Positions 1-11,432 of a stretch of DNA of 64,000 nucleotides are shown here, in pieces. The position numbers were made by a program, and so were the translations under genes. The stretch is from positions 589,001-653,000 of the forward strand of contig NW_024881587.1 of the NCBI RefSeq assembly GCF_019059575.1, given 5' to 3'. Under the pieces are notes generated by a model that was given only the letters and a program-made list of their open reading frames with translations, was not told the DNA's origin and ran no database searches. The DNA is from Amphibalanus amphitrite. Lineage: Eukaryota; Arthropoda; Thecostraca; Balanomorpha; Balanidae. How positions within the stretch are numbered: the stretch's first letter is position 1; the number at the start of each line of letters is the position of its first letter.

Positions 1-363
1 GCATTATCTGCTTTTCTGTCGCACTTGTAGCTTAGTAAAATACATTAGGTGACGGGAGTCAATTCTTTAATAAGAGGTCTGGGCACCGGGGAAGAAAATG
101 GGGAATGGGTATATGTTAGGGGAATCGAGGGGAGAGCACTGGAACACCGGGCTGAAGACGACGTACACGCTCAGAGACACCTTAGTATAAAACACACACC
201 GCAAGGCCATCTGACGTTCGACCCGGCCTGGGGCGAACTGAAAAACGGAAATCACACCAGTAACCTTGGTCGGTAGATAGGCACATGAGCATTATGCATA
301 TAAAAGTTGCGTAATTTTGACGCAAATAATTAGCACCCAATTTTCAGCACAAATCATGTAGAA

Positions 364-537
364 ATTTCAGCACAAACCCGTGGACACAGGTACAAAGCAT
401 TTCTCCCTGCCGTCAACACAGATGTGCGTAAAAGGTCGTTTGCAATTAGGTGTATACATGTTTGGAACTCTCTGTCTGACGCCACGGTGTGCGCTCCTAC
501 TATTTCGTCATTCAAGCAGGGCCTACACAGAGATATA
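364..537 (+). mobile_element. LINE 3' fragment (end of reverse transcriptase ORF)
   Basis: Reading + strand, the translation contains TRGHRYKAF, then VRKRSFAIRCIHVWNSL and APTISSFKQGL. This is the familiar C-terminal tail of CR1/L2/RTE-type LINE ORF2 proteins (TRGH...FR..WNSLP...AP....FK..L). Only the tail is left, so the copy is strongly 5' truncated. The coding sequence stops abruptly at the TA-flanked element starting at 538, and AT-rich sequence resembling a LINE 3' end resumes after 2613, to roughly 2860. The LINE was therefore there before the DNA element inserted. Seen: the peptide motifs. Inferred: clade and continuity across the insertion. Confidence 0.6.
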
Positions 538-2611
538 GGGGAGAGTGGGGCACATTCGTGCAAAAAATGGATAAACCCATATATCTGTTCTTTGGTTAGT
601 GCAATGGCAAAATTGTTGATTGTAGTATGGAAAGGAACTATTGCAGATAGTTTTCCTCTTTAAAAGTTATCCTCTAAAATTATTGCTTCCATTAGAAAAA
701 ATGACTTTTAATAACTCTGAACATTTGCACGAAACTGCCCCACCTATGGGGCACATTCGTTCAAGAGGTGGGGCACTTCCGTTCACCCTGCAAAGTTCGA
801 GAAATTACCGGGCATTACTAGAAATTTACCAAAGGAAATTGGCAGGGGGTCATTTCACTTGATTCCTTTCGACAAGAATGCATTGCACAACATATGTAGA
901 AAGAATGGGCTGGCCAACAAGAATGTGCCAACTGCCGGCCTCCGTGACCTCGCCAAGTTCGCGTGAATTGCTCGTCACGACGTCGCAAGCAGTCGAGACT
1001 GAGTCAGGCGAACGTCATTAGAGAAACCTACTACCGTAAAATGGGGTGTTAAGGGACAGTTTTGAGGTGTTTTGTTATATAACTCAAGAAGGGTTGGAGA
1101 TAGAAGCATCAAATTGTCAGCATTTTATGTGGAATTTGGTGCTTTACATGCCTGCCACATTAAAGTTTTTAAGATTTTTACCTGCATATTATTTTTTATT
1201 ATTTTTCATCACTGTCCCTTAGCACCCCAATGTGGGGTGTTAAGGGACACCTATATTATTCCAAGAAATGGTCATCAAATGCCCACAATTGGGGTGTGGA
1301 AGGGCACACAATTTATTTATTGAAATGTTTTGCATATTCTGTCACAAAACAAGTCAGGTTCATTCACCACTAATGACCTTTTTAGCCAATTACGTGTAAT
1401 GCTGTTTACGCTTGTGGAAAATGTGCTAATTATAAGGTAAACAGAACCAAAAAGCAATCTTCTGTCATCATTAAAAACCAATGTTGAAGCTAGTCACTTG
1501 TCATTATGTTGCCCTCTTTGTTTTGGCCTTCTTATGATGACATCACATTTACATACATCAGTCTCCAATGACCCATCATTGTAAAAGAGAGTGTTGAGAT
1601 GTTTTGTTACATAACTTAAGATGTGTTAGAGATAAAAGCATGAACTTGCCAGCATTTTATGTGGAATTTGGTGTTTTCCATGCCTACTGAAAGAAAACTT
1701 GATTAAATTATATTTAGATTTTATTTTTTATTTTTCTTCCCTGTCCCTTAGCACCCCACATCCACCTCAAAATATGCATGCATCCGGAAAAGAGGAAGAG
1801 GATGATGAATGAATGGGTGGATTTGCACAAGTTGTTCAGGAAACATGTGCAATACATGTGACAATACACCTATGCATTCATTTTCCCTGTACACCCACTA
1901 GTTTATGAGGTACACACAGAGTTTTGGAGATGTTTCAATTTTGTGAAAATGTAGCATGATTTTGAAATCCATTTTTGAACCAAATCACTTGCATGAAAAA
2001 CCATAGCATTTTGTCCTATGGTCAAGAGCAAAACAGTGTCAACTACCACACTGAAGTTTTTATTGAACCTTCTCAAATTAGGAAGTTAATATGACTCAAA
2101 GTTTTTCCCATGCAACTGTCCCTTAACACCCCACTGTCCCTTAACACCCCATTTTACGGTACAGATAAAGTCATAAATCGCAAAAACTAAAAAAAAATAT
2201 GCACGAATGTGCCCCCAGGCAGTGCGTACACGAACCTGCCCCACAACGTTATTAGTAATATATTTCAAAATTTCTTTTTGAAAAAATGACACTTTTTCAA
2301 CAAACAAGTTTGCAGCAGTTCCATGAATAGAGTGAGCTTCTTCACCCCCAATTTTGAAAAGCTGAACCACATTTCCGAGTCAGGATCACGAAAATGGATG
2401 ATATGAGAAAAGTTTGGAAAGCTCACGAATGTTACAAATTTGCGTTTTTATCAAGCATGACAGCAGGTACAGTGTTGTCTTCTACGGTGAACAAAGGGCG
2501 GCAATGGTAGACATATTTCCATAATTTACCTTGAGCTCGTGCAGTCACTCGTGTTCCCATAAACTGCTGAAAATGAATGTGCCCCATGCACGAATGTGCC
2601 CCACTCTCCCC
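538..2611. mobile_element. TA-flanked DNA transposon with GGGGAGAGTGGGGC termini, non-autonomous
   Basis: The ends are inverted repeats of at least 25 bp: GGGGAGAGTGGGGCACATTC at the left and its complement at the right. Each end is flanked by the dinucleotide TA (536-537 and 2612-2613), as expected for Tc1/mariner-like insertion. No transposase reading frame is visible, so this is a non-autonomous element. It sits inside a LINE fragment and itself contains another TA-flanked element (1034-2159). Short internal echoes of the terminal motif (GCACGAATGTGCCCC near 2200 and GGGGCACATTCGT near 750) suggest subterminal repeats. Superfamily assignment rests on TSD and TIR only. Confidence 0.7.
1034..2159. 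mobile_element. Nested TA-flanked DNA transposon (CCGTAAAATGGGGTG termini)
   Basis: Inverted termini CCGTAAAATGGGGTGTTAAG (left) and their complement (right) are bordered by TA at 1032-1033 and 2160-2161. The element lies inside the 538-2611 element and so is younger than it. The terminal phrase GGGGTGTTAAGGGACA recurs internally in both orientations (near 1230, 1740 and 2110), giving it a repetitive inside. No coding potential for a transposase is seen. It is probably a mariner/pogo-type MITE relative. Confidence 0.7.
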
Positions 2612-2860
2612 TACATGATTTGCTGTATGCATATGTTTGATGTCGTCTATCTTATGCTACCTTCTTGTTAACTATTCCACACAACGAATGTACAACTGTT
2701 TAACACTTATGTATTCATGCCTTAACATTCAGCTGTAATCTCACAGACGGGACGCAACTTTCCAGCCGCCCACTTTCCATGATAGGTGTCTTTTGTATAG
2801 CTTTGCAAGGCTGGCACGTCCCTTGTGTACAGGGTTCCTAAATTCCTCTTCTTGACTCTC

Positions 2861-3191
2861 CTACTCTATCCTACTGGACATTGTTGGAACCCAACCAGGT
2901 AAGTGAACCAGGTAAGCTTGCGCTGGATTTCGGCGCATGAGTCTCACGGGCGTCCGGCGTAGTGTATGGATATTTTCCAGTTTGGCCGGGCGGGCTCCAT
3001 CCAACACTACGGTAGTGTGCAACAAGTTTGAAACCAAAAGCGCCAACAGCGCTCCGTGAAACACGGCCGGGAACTCTGTGTAGAAGAATAAGGAAAGACA
3101 AGCAACTGTAGGGATCATCACTGCGATTAGTATGAGCCTTGGCCGCCTCAGCCTTGGCCTTGGGACGTACCTTGTTGTACGCTGAAAAATG
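2861..3191 (-). CDS. Possible 3' exon of an unknown membrane protein
   Basis: An open minus-strand frame runs about 110 codons from 3191 to a stop at 2861. Two hydrophobic stretches (RLILIAVMIPTVACLSLFF and VFHGALLALLVSNLL) suggest two membrane segments, followed by a basic tail ending GWVPTMSSRIE. A pyrimidine-rich ACATTTTTCAG precedes the frame and could be a splice acceptor, making this a last exon. Upstream of it the frame runs into the 3202-3653 transposon, so the methionine there is not a credible start. I recognise no family. It could equally be a chance open frame. Confidence 0.2.
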
Positions 3192-3201
3192 TCATGACTC
3201 A

Positions 3202-3653
3202 GGGCCTGTTCCAGCGCCTCCAGAAGAAATTCTTGACTGGAGGCTCTACCAGAGGTTTTACTGGAGGCGCTGGAACGCAACCTGGAGATTTCTGGAGATT
3301 GGCGTCATAGATACCAAAAGAATGACGATTGTTCTCTCTTGAAATGCAAAATTTGTTTTCAATTTCAGTTAAAAAGATAAATAAAATTATAGCAATGTAA
3401 TTTTCTTTACATTCAAGTTGTAAAATAATCAAATGTCTTTTGTTTACATTCGTGATTGTCACATGTGCGCCATAATTGTAGACCAGAGCCTCCAGAGAAA
3501 TTTGGACCTCTCAACTCTCTGGAGGCTACTGGAGGTTTCTGGAGCTTTGGCGAGAGCTTTCTGGAGCTTTCTGGAGGCGCTGGAACGCTCTCTGGAGGAT
3601 TCTAGAGCTTTCTGGAGGTTTCTGGAGGTTTCTGGAGGCGCTGGAACAGGCCC
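3202..3653. mobile_element. Harbinger-like MITE, CTGGAG-rich family (copy 1)
   Basis: This 452-bp element has GGGCCTGTTCCAGCGCCTCC at the left and its inverted copy at the right, with TCA on both sides (199-201 of the 3-kb block and 3654-3656). A 3-bp duplication and GGG-starting termini fit PIF/Harbinger. Both subterminal zones are packed with CTCCAGAAA / TTTCTGGAG repeats around an AT-rich core, like multiple transposase binding sites. Other copies lie at 16998-17367, 17440-17578, 18032-26915 (split) and 27637-28541 (split). No transposase is present. Confidence 0.75.
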
Positions 3654-4204
3654 TCATTCTGCCTCCAGGCCATTGAAGCCCTTGATTGAAGCCAGGGTAT
3701 ATAATAGAACAACAGGATTGAAGCGATTGAAGCCATGTGGAAGACACGCACATGGCTTCATGCGCCATAGATAGCCTTGCTTGCGCCAATTATTTATAAT
3801 GAGATTAAAGTTGAGTCCACTAAATTATTGAATAGATTGCTTGCAATCTATTCATGCGAGCAACCATCGAGCAGCTGTTTTTTATCCCCGTATAGGTGAA
3901 AATCAGTAGATCGGGTTAGGTCAGGTTTTTTTTACTTCTGATTAGGCCATGTTTTATTTTCAATATATTTATTTTTTCGATTTTATGGAATTCTGGGAAT
4001 TCTAGAGAGTTTTGTTACGTTACAATTCTGCCGCACTTCGCACACATGGCGCGTAAACATCGAAATTGAAATGGCGGCGGCGGTAGCGGCGGTGGGGGTG
4101 ACATTCATAAGTACCAGAGTACCATTGTACCCAGGTTACACCGGGACCAAGGTTACACCGGGGCCCAGATTACGTTCGGCCCCAGGATTTGAAGGGACCA
4201 TGAA

Positions 4205-4345
4205 GACGCAAGTACCATACTGTGATTGGTCGTTGGCAGACGGGAATGACGTAATGCATCCATGTGGCGGCCGTGACGTTGACCAATAGGAGGGGCGGAT
4301 ACAAATTTGGACCGCCTTGGTACACTACTTGGCAGTGTGCTTGGG
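4205..4345 (+). promoter_or_regulatory. Promoter-like cluster (CCAAT, CRE, GC box)
   Basis: In 120 bp there is an inverted CCAAT box (GATTGGT, about 4224), a CRE-like TGACGTAA (about 4247), a second TGACGTT (about 4275), a direct GACCAAT (about 4281) and a GC box GGAGGGGCGG just after it. A GC-rich stretch follows to about 4470. The spacing resembles a metazoan housekeeping promoter. No open reading frame that I can name lies downstream, and neighbouring sequence (4070-4200) has repeated GTACC/GGTTACACCGGG motifs that suggest a repeat family, so it may be a transposon-borne promoter or coincidence. Confidence 0.25.
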
Positions 4346-4439
4346 ATTGATTTTCTCGAGATTGAATTGAGGTAGCGCCGTCCATCGCCCGCCGCGGCGG
4401 CGCCCAGGCCCGAGGGTCATCCGGCGCGGCGGGAGGTAG

Positions 4440-5643
4440 CGTCCCTCGGACCCCCGCGCGGCGGTATAGCGTACCTACTGCGGCGTCAAGAAGTGAAAAT
4501 GACCCCTTGCACGAATTAGTGTTCGCAGCGGCTAACTTAAATTGCAGGAGGGGGAGGAGGCAGTGGCGTAGCCACGGATTTTTTAGTGTGTGGGGGGGGG
4601 GGGGTCGGGTTTCCGTTCTTCGTCTTGATGGGTAGAGGTGTTTTTAGCCACACTTCGACTCCCGGTTTTTTCATGTGTTGAGAAAAACCTCGGCGCGCAG
4701 TGCCACGAAAGCAGCGGTATATCTTATTGTACATCACTATTGCATCGTGCATAAAAATCAAGCACAGGCCACCTGAGGTCAGGTCACAATGTCATGTTCA
4801 GTTCAGTTCTAATGCCTCTAAAAGCTGCAATCTTGTCATTCCTATAGATTATCTCCTATAAGTCTGAAATTTGGTGTAATGAATGGGATTATAAGTGCCA
4901 ACAGTTCATGAATCTGGGATTTTACATATGAAAAGTGAAGTCAGGTCAAATATGTGACCTCACCAATCATGATAAGATATGGGAAAATGCACGAATGCCC
5001 TCTGCTTTGAACGAATATGCTAAAAACGCTATAAGACAGGTACTTTTGTAGCCATGGCACCTCTGCTCATTTTAGAGACAAGGTGCAGCTAATGACCAGT
5101 GGTGACTCGAATGGTCAGTCATTAGGTCATCAAAGGTCTCTAACACATTTTCGACAACAACTTTTGATGGAGACGCTGTAGAGCGATGACAGCACCTGGA
5201 GTGTGTTCAGTGTGTGTTCAGTGTTCAGCACCAGTGTTCAGTGCTGGAGTGTCAAGTGTGTTCAGCTCAGCAACACAGATCGATCGCACATTTTTGCAGC
5301 AGGTTCTTTTCCGGTCAGGACATGACCATTGATTGACCTTTACCTGATGTCAAGTTTTCTAGTTAAGTTCTTAAGTTCAAATTGTAAGCCATGCGACGTG
5401 TTTCGACGAAACAAACACGATGGTGATACCTAACATGAATATCATACACATTCACTGAATCATAGGTTGTTACAGAACAAATGTTTCGGCAAATTCCGTC
5501 CGTTTAACTGTTTGGCCTCTGTTTAACTATTTGGCCATAGACCCGAAGTCATATCTGAGGCGAAGTTGGCGAAAGAGCTTTAAAAAAGCTATCGAGTACG
5601 CTTTCTGTGTCGCTATAACTCTTATTCGTGTTTTACGGGTCGC
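4440..5643. other. Non-genic stretch, no gene recognised
   Basis: No credible exon is seen. A CAGTGGCGTAGCCACGG sequence at about 4561 looks like one end of a hAT-type element, but I could not find its partner. Around 4770-5340 the sequence has scattered AGGTCA/TGACCT motifs, and around 5200 a short imprecise GTGTTCAG repeat. Confidence 0.4.
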
Positions 5644-5796
5644 CATAGGCGGCGGAACGGGGAGGACACCGGGGCACCGTGCCCCCCCCCTTTGATTTTG
5701 GCATTTTAACATTAGCCCTATGGGCGTTGCATGGAAAGAATGGGACCAAAAGTCGGCAGTGCCCCCCTTAATTGAATTGGTGTTCCGCCGCTACTG
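5644..5796. mobile_element. hAT-type MITE, 153 bp, with 8-bp TSD
   Basis: Left end CATAGGCGGCGGAAC and right end, read inward on the complement, CAGTAGCGGCGGAAC form imperfect inverted repeats. The perfect 8-bp duplication CGGGTCGC flanks the element at 5636-5643 and 5797-5804. Eight-base duplications and CA-G-GGCGG termini are typical of hAT. It shares its termini with the larger element at 12036-14069, of which it may be a deletion derivative. It is entirely non-coding. Confidence 0.8.
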
Positions 5797-5804
5797 CGGG
5801 TCGC

Positions 5805-7800
5805 ATAAGGTAAAATGTTTACCAACGTAACGCTAAAGGTATGCTTTCGGCCCCTGATCGAGGTAGAGCTTCGCAGAAAAGCGAGGATGCTGCCCGTGAT
5901 GAGAGAAAGCCGATGATGCCCAATTTCAAGGTCTTGGCCGAGTCATCTTAGGTCAACGCCCAAAAGTAGAAAAAAGCTGGCCTGCTAGAACTTTGTGAGC
6001 CGTAGCTGTTATCGGGGTTCCGGGTACGAGTTCGACGTTAGTTTTGGACAAAGATGATGGCTCCATGCATTTGGGGTAGATCGGGTCGGGTCAGGTCAGG
6101 TCGACCAGCAGGCTTCCTGCCGGCCATCTAGAGTGCAGGTGACAACCACCAACGATAGCTTCGTAACATGTTACTACATAACCACCATTTATCAAAACTA
6201 CCTCTTAAGTTCAAACGGGCGCTAAACTCGAAATCAGTTCCAAAAACTTCACTTGTAAGTTGAAGCAAATAAAACTAAAGAAAGTGAACCAAGGTCAGCT
6301 TTATTCGAATCAGGGCCAATAAATTTTTAGAGTAGGTGTAAAATTGATTAACTCGAGGTCACAGGAAGTTTCGTTGCAATAGGCTCCTTTTTGCGCGTCT
6401 TATTGGGAAAGCCCGAGAGGGGTCAACCATCTGACCCCATTTCCCTTACCTACAGGCAGGTCCGATGGTAGTCAGGGCTGAGACTAGTTAGGTACCTACC
6501 TCGTAGTTACTGTCTATCAAGTTATTGTCCAAATCCTACTGGAGTCCTTTTATGACCTGAGATGACCTCAGTAGCATAAAAGTGGTCACATCACGAGTGA
6601 AATTTTCCGAGTAAATGTGCCATGTTTATCTGTCCCGATATTTAAGGGTGTTTTCGTTCTTCAGAGGAAGAGCATTTCAATTTTCTCCCATAAACCCGCG
6701 CCGTGCAAGAAAAAACTGAAGAAGGCTGCTGCGTCAAAACCTGTTTTTATGTATGCATATTGCATGCTATTTAAAAAGTAGGCACTTATTTGCAACATTG
6801 GCCTTGGAACGCGCAAAAGGTCGCTTCAGGCAAGATAAAAAGATCTCCGAAAATAAATTTTATTTCATTATATGGACTTGCTGGGCATTGCCCGGAGTCG
6901 GAGTTGGAGTCGATTTTTGAAGCCGCATATTTTTTTGGCCGTAGTCAGAGTCTGAGTCTGAGTCGGAGTCACCTTAAAATCCATCGTCTCCGCAGCTTCA
7001 TGTGACCTTGACACCCACCCTATCAACAAGTAAACACAGGTAGTTAGTTTATCACAAAGAAGTGTGGAGATGACAAGATAATAGCCATTTTTAGAACGGT
7101 TATCTGGAACACATTTTGTGACATTCTGTGCGATCTGGTTAAATTAGGTTTATAACTGATTCTTAGTAGTTTTCATCTTGGGCTGCACCAGTTGCTCAAT
7201 TCATGGATGACTGAGTGTCGCCACAGGAGGTCCCCTGGCGCGGTGGGCCGGGGCAGCGCAGGGGACGGGCCCCGCCACTGGCCGACCATCGGATGTGCCA
7301 TAGAGGTCAATGGATGTGCCCATTGTAAGAGCGTACCGGGCAGCGGAGCAAATCTCGGACCCACCTCAAGGGTATCCTCATCAATCAGCTTCCCACCCCT
7401 GCTGTCTCATGACAGGGGGAGTATGTGAACGGTAGTGGCAGCGGTGACCGTTAGGCGAGCCGGGCCTGCGCTGTGAATAGGGGTGCGCGCCACCTCCCAG
7501 ACGGTCTGGCGCTCCTGCACCCCGCCCTCCCGGCTGCGGCCGGGCTCCCGGTGCTGGACCGCAAAGCGCTGGCCTGGCCGTACATGTGTCCACTGTTGAC
7601 ATAATCAAGTCGCTTTACATGACCTTGTTTATAACGTGTACCTATAGTTTGTGCACAGTGTGACATTATCTCTCACGTGACTACGATGTAGGGGTTGACG
7701 GTAAAGTATTGACATTAATAGAATCAGTCTCTATTAATTTATGTTTAAATCGGGGCAGTGCGGGGCCCTCAGAGGCATTTAAAAGCTAGTCTTGGGACTC
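5805..7800. other. Non-genic stretch, no gene recognised
   Basis: Nothing here reads as an exon. It contains a GGGTCGGGTCAGGTCAGGTC run near 6085, a GAGTCGGAGT/GAGTCTGAGT microsatellite near 6896-6970, and a GC-rich island at about 7210-7580 without a convincing reading frame. Confidence 0.4.
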
Positions 7801-8085
<285 letters not shown>

Positions 8086-10575
8086 ATTTATTCAATAACA
8101 AACTGATGAATATAACAAATCAAGTAGGCAATTGGCGCAAAAGTGCTACGCACTTAAATCATGGAGCCGCATGCTAAACGAGAAGTACTCAATGTATTTA
8201 GCAACAATAATAATGATGAAACACAATGGAACAAGAAGAACGGAATAAAAATATTTATGTTGCAAAACATGTCAAAGTGATCGACCGCCCAAGCCCGGTA
8301 ACGCTCCACGACCCCAGCGGCACTGCAAGGCTGCTCCGCACCGCGCCCGCTCGTCCGACCACGGTAGTGGTGAAGATTGGGACTGGGATGTTGTATTATA
8401 AGCGATGGGTATGGATGATGAAGGATTGGACAGCGGTGGCAACCACACGGCCCTCCTCACGACTCAGGTCTGTACCGTGGATAAGGATATCGAGTTGTTT
8501 GGAGGAAGGGAGAGTGGAAAAGTCAGTGCGGATGACGGGCGACACGGTGTTGTAAAGAATGTTTCGCTGAGTATGATAAAGTGGACAGTAAAGTAGGAAA
8601 TGTTGTGTGTTTTCAGAATTATAGCCGCAAGTGCAAGAGGGTGAAATAGCTTGTTGTATGGAGAAAAGATGAGCATTAAGTCTTGAAGTATTCAGTCGTA
8701 GTTTTGTGTATAAAATGTTGCCTGTTTTTGTGCCTAGGAAATAATGCAGAGGTGGACGGGGTTGTGTAATCAGTTCTTTTAGGTGTTTTTTGAAAGTAAA
8801 GTAGTTATTGTTTGTGCGTGCCGTAGATGTTCGGGTAATGTGTTCCAGAGGCTTGTAGAGGATGGGACGAAGGATCGGTAATAGGATGTGGTTCTGGCCA
8901 ATGGTATTGTTTGAGCTGAAATATTTCGTAAAGTTCGTGTTGTGTTTTGCTGTCTTGTGTTAGGAATAATGGTCTTAATAAATACGGGAACTATAGGATT
9001 GAATATTAATTTGTGATAAAACTGAAGTTTGTGGATTTTCCGTCTGTCGGTCAAAGAAGTCCATCCTAGTTCTCGTCGCAGTCCGTTAGTCGATGTCCGA
9101 GGTTCAGTCCCAGTGATCAGTCGTGCTGCTCTGTTTTGTGCTTTTTCTAGTCGCATGCCGTCAGTCGTTGTGATGTGTCCGTCGTAAGTGATGTCACAAT
9201 AGTCGAGGAAAGGTTGAACGTAAGTAATATAGAGTGATAGAAGCATTCCTTTAGGTATGTGTTTTGCTATTGGGTATAAAGGGCCCATAGAACGATTAAA
9301 TTTTAGAAGGACGTCATTAATGTGTGTGTGAAAGCGTAGAGCTCCGGATAGTGTGAGGCCGAGATGTGTATGGTCATTTACTATTGGAATGGGGTTACCG
9401 CCGAAAGTAAGGGTTGGTCGATTAGTTTGTTGTCGATGTGAGAAAGTTTGTTGTGTGGTTTTCGTTGCATTGAATGTTAAAGCCCATGTTTGTCCGTAGT
9501 TGTGTGTGATGTCTAGGTCTTTCTGTAGTGTCATTTGTGCGTCGTGAAAGTTATCAGTTGGAGAGTAAGACGAGTATAAAGAGCAGTCATCGGCATAAAA
9601 AACATTTTGTTTGTGGTTTTGTCACATAGTCCGTTTAAATATAAAATCGCCAGAAGTGGCCCTAAAACCGATCCTTGCGGTACCCCAGCGTCAAGTGTCA
9701 GTGTCTGTGATGTAATATTATTAATGTCAACTGTCTGCTGTCGGTCCGTCAGGATTCAAGCCACGTCAGTAAGTTGTCCGTTATTCCAAACTCCTTTTTA
9801 CACTTAATAAGAAGACCCTTGTGCCAAATCTTTTCAAAATATCGAGAAATGTCTAAGTATATTATGGTGAAGTCGCGTCCGTTGTCGAGAGATTTGTACA
9901 GTAAGTCTGTTATGTATGTAAGTTGCAGTTGAGTGTTGTGTCCTGGTCGGTATCCACTTTGTCTGTCGGTTAGAAGCGAAAATTCAGTAATGTGTTGATA
10001 TATATGAGCGAATACATTTTTTTTCAAAAACTTTTGATATGCACGGAAGTAAACTGATTGGGCGATAATTATTTAATTCAGACGCTTAAATATCCTTTTC
10101 GCTTAAATATTGGTCGAACATTAGCCTTTTTCCAAGATGTGGGGTATATTCCGGTAGTGAGAGATTTGTTAAAAAGTTGTGTCAAAGGTTCGTAAATCAG
10201 TAATGCTGTCATTTTTAAAATTTTCGTAGGTAATCTGTCTGAACCACAAGCTTTATTAGCGTCTAAGCTGTTCAGGGTTCGAAGGACTTTACCAGGGGTG
10301 ATGTCAATGCTGCTGAGAGTGGGTACTGGTTCAGTGTTTCTTGCTGTGTATGTTTGAAGTTGTGCAATGTGTGCGTTTGTGATGTCAAGTTGTGCTTGTG
10401 AGGCAAAGTATGTATTCAGCATGGTGGCTTTGTCAGTGTCAGTTGTCGCTGTTGTGCCGTCGTGTTGTATAAGTGTCGGTATGGAATGGTTTTGTTTATG
10501 ACCTGTTATGTCTCGTAAAATTTTATGATATTTGTGAGGGTCGTGTTTGTTCTGAAGTAGAAGTGATACTTTATT

Positions 10576-11432
10576 ACGAGCGAGCGAGCGCAGCGAGCGA
10601 AGCGAGTCTTTTCAATATAACGGAAAAATCTCAGTATGAGCGGCCCGGCCCGGCCCGGCCTGTAACGCTTTTGAGAGGCTTATATCTCAGCAACCGCTGG
10701 ACCGATTGGCCTGCGGTCTTTTTTGCTGGGTAGCCCCATCTCTTCTACCCCGTAATTGACTACTTTTGATACATCTCAGTGACCGTCGTGGCACGTGCCA
10801 CGTGAAAAGTCAAGGGTGTTCAAGCAGTTTTGCAAAAGTAATGATTTTGAGAGGCCCATATCTCAGCAGCGGCTTGAGCGATTGTCTTGCGGTAATTTTT
10901 ATAGGGTAGCTGCATACCTTCTACCAAAGGTCGGATACTCTTGATCTATGTCAGTGACCCCCACTGCACGTGCAAAATACAAAAAGAAGAGGTACCAAAT
11001 TTGTTCCCATTTCAGTAACTCGGTAATTACTGGGGCGATTTCGCTGAAACTTGGCATACAGGTAGGCACCCACCAGGCAATGCATTGCCATGTGTTGCGG
11101 TTAGGGTGCTACTGCACGTGCGCACGTGCAGGGGGCGTTTCCAGATCTCGAGAACGGCTGGGCCGATTGCGCTCAAATTTGGTACACGGTTGGGGACCGG
11201 TTAGTAGGGTGCCGTGCAAAAGTCATTTTGGACCCCGCTTGCACGTGCGCACGTGCAGAATGCCGCTTCCAGATCTCAGGAACGGCTGGGCCGATTGCGT
11301 TCAAATTTGGCACACCGCTAGCGACCGGTTAGAAGGGTGCTTTGCACAAGCCTGTTGGAAGTACCCTCTCGCCCTTCCGCACGTGCAGGGCTCACTATCT
11401 CGCTCGCTCGTTCTTCGCCCAAAAGGCGTTTT
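10576..11432. mobile_element. Helentron/HINE-like insert in the LINE
   Basis: This 857-bp segment sits exactly between LINE codons; the flanking LINE frame (DELVKK...NKVSLLLQ) joins across it. The left end begins ACGAGCGAGCGAG. An inverted copy CTCGCTCGCTCGT occurs about 25 bp before the right end, followed by a small hairpin CGCCCAAAAGGCG. Asymmetric terminal inverted repeats plus a 3' hairpin and no obvious target duplication match the Helentron-associated (HINE) pattern. Inside are monomers with TGCACGTGCGCACGTGCA, the same monomer as in the 18-27 kb array, although the ends differ. An open frame through it (10948-11769) is not credible as a gene. Confidence 0.6.

Noticed and set aside
4561-4580. 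CAGTGGCGTAGCCACGG as a hAT element start
   Set aside because: Only one end is visible; no partner terminus or 8-bp duplication was found.
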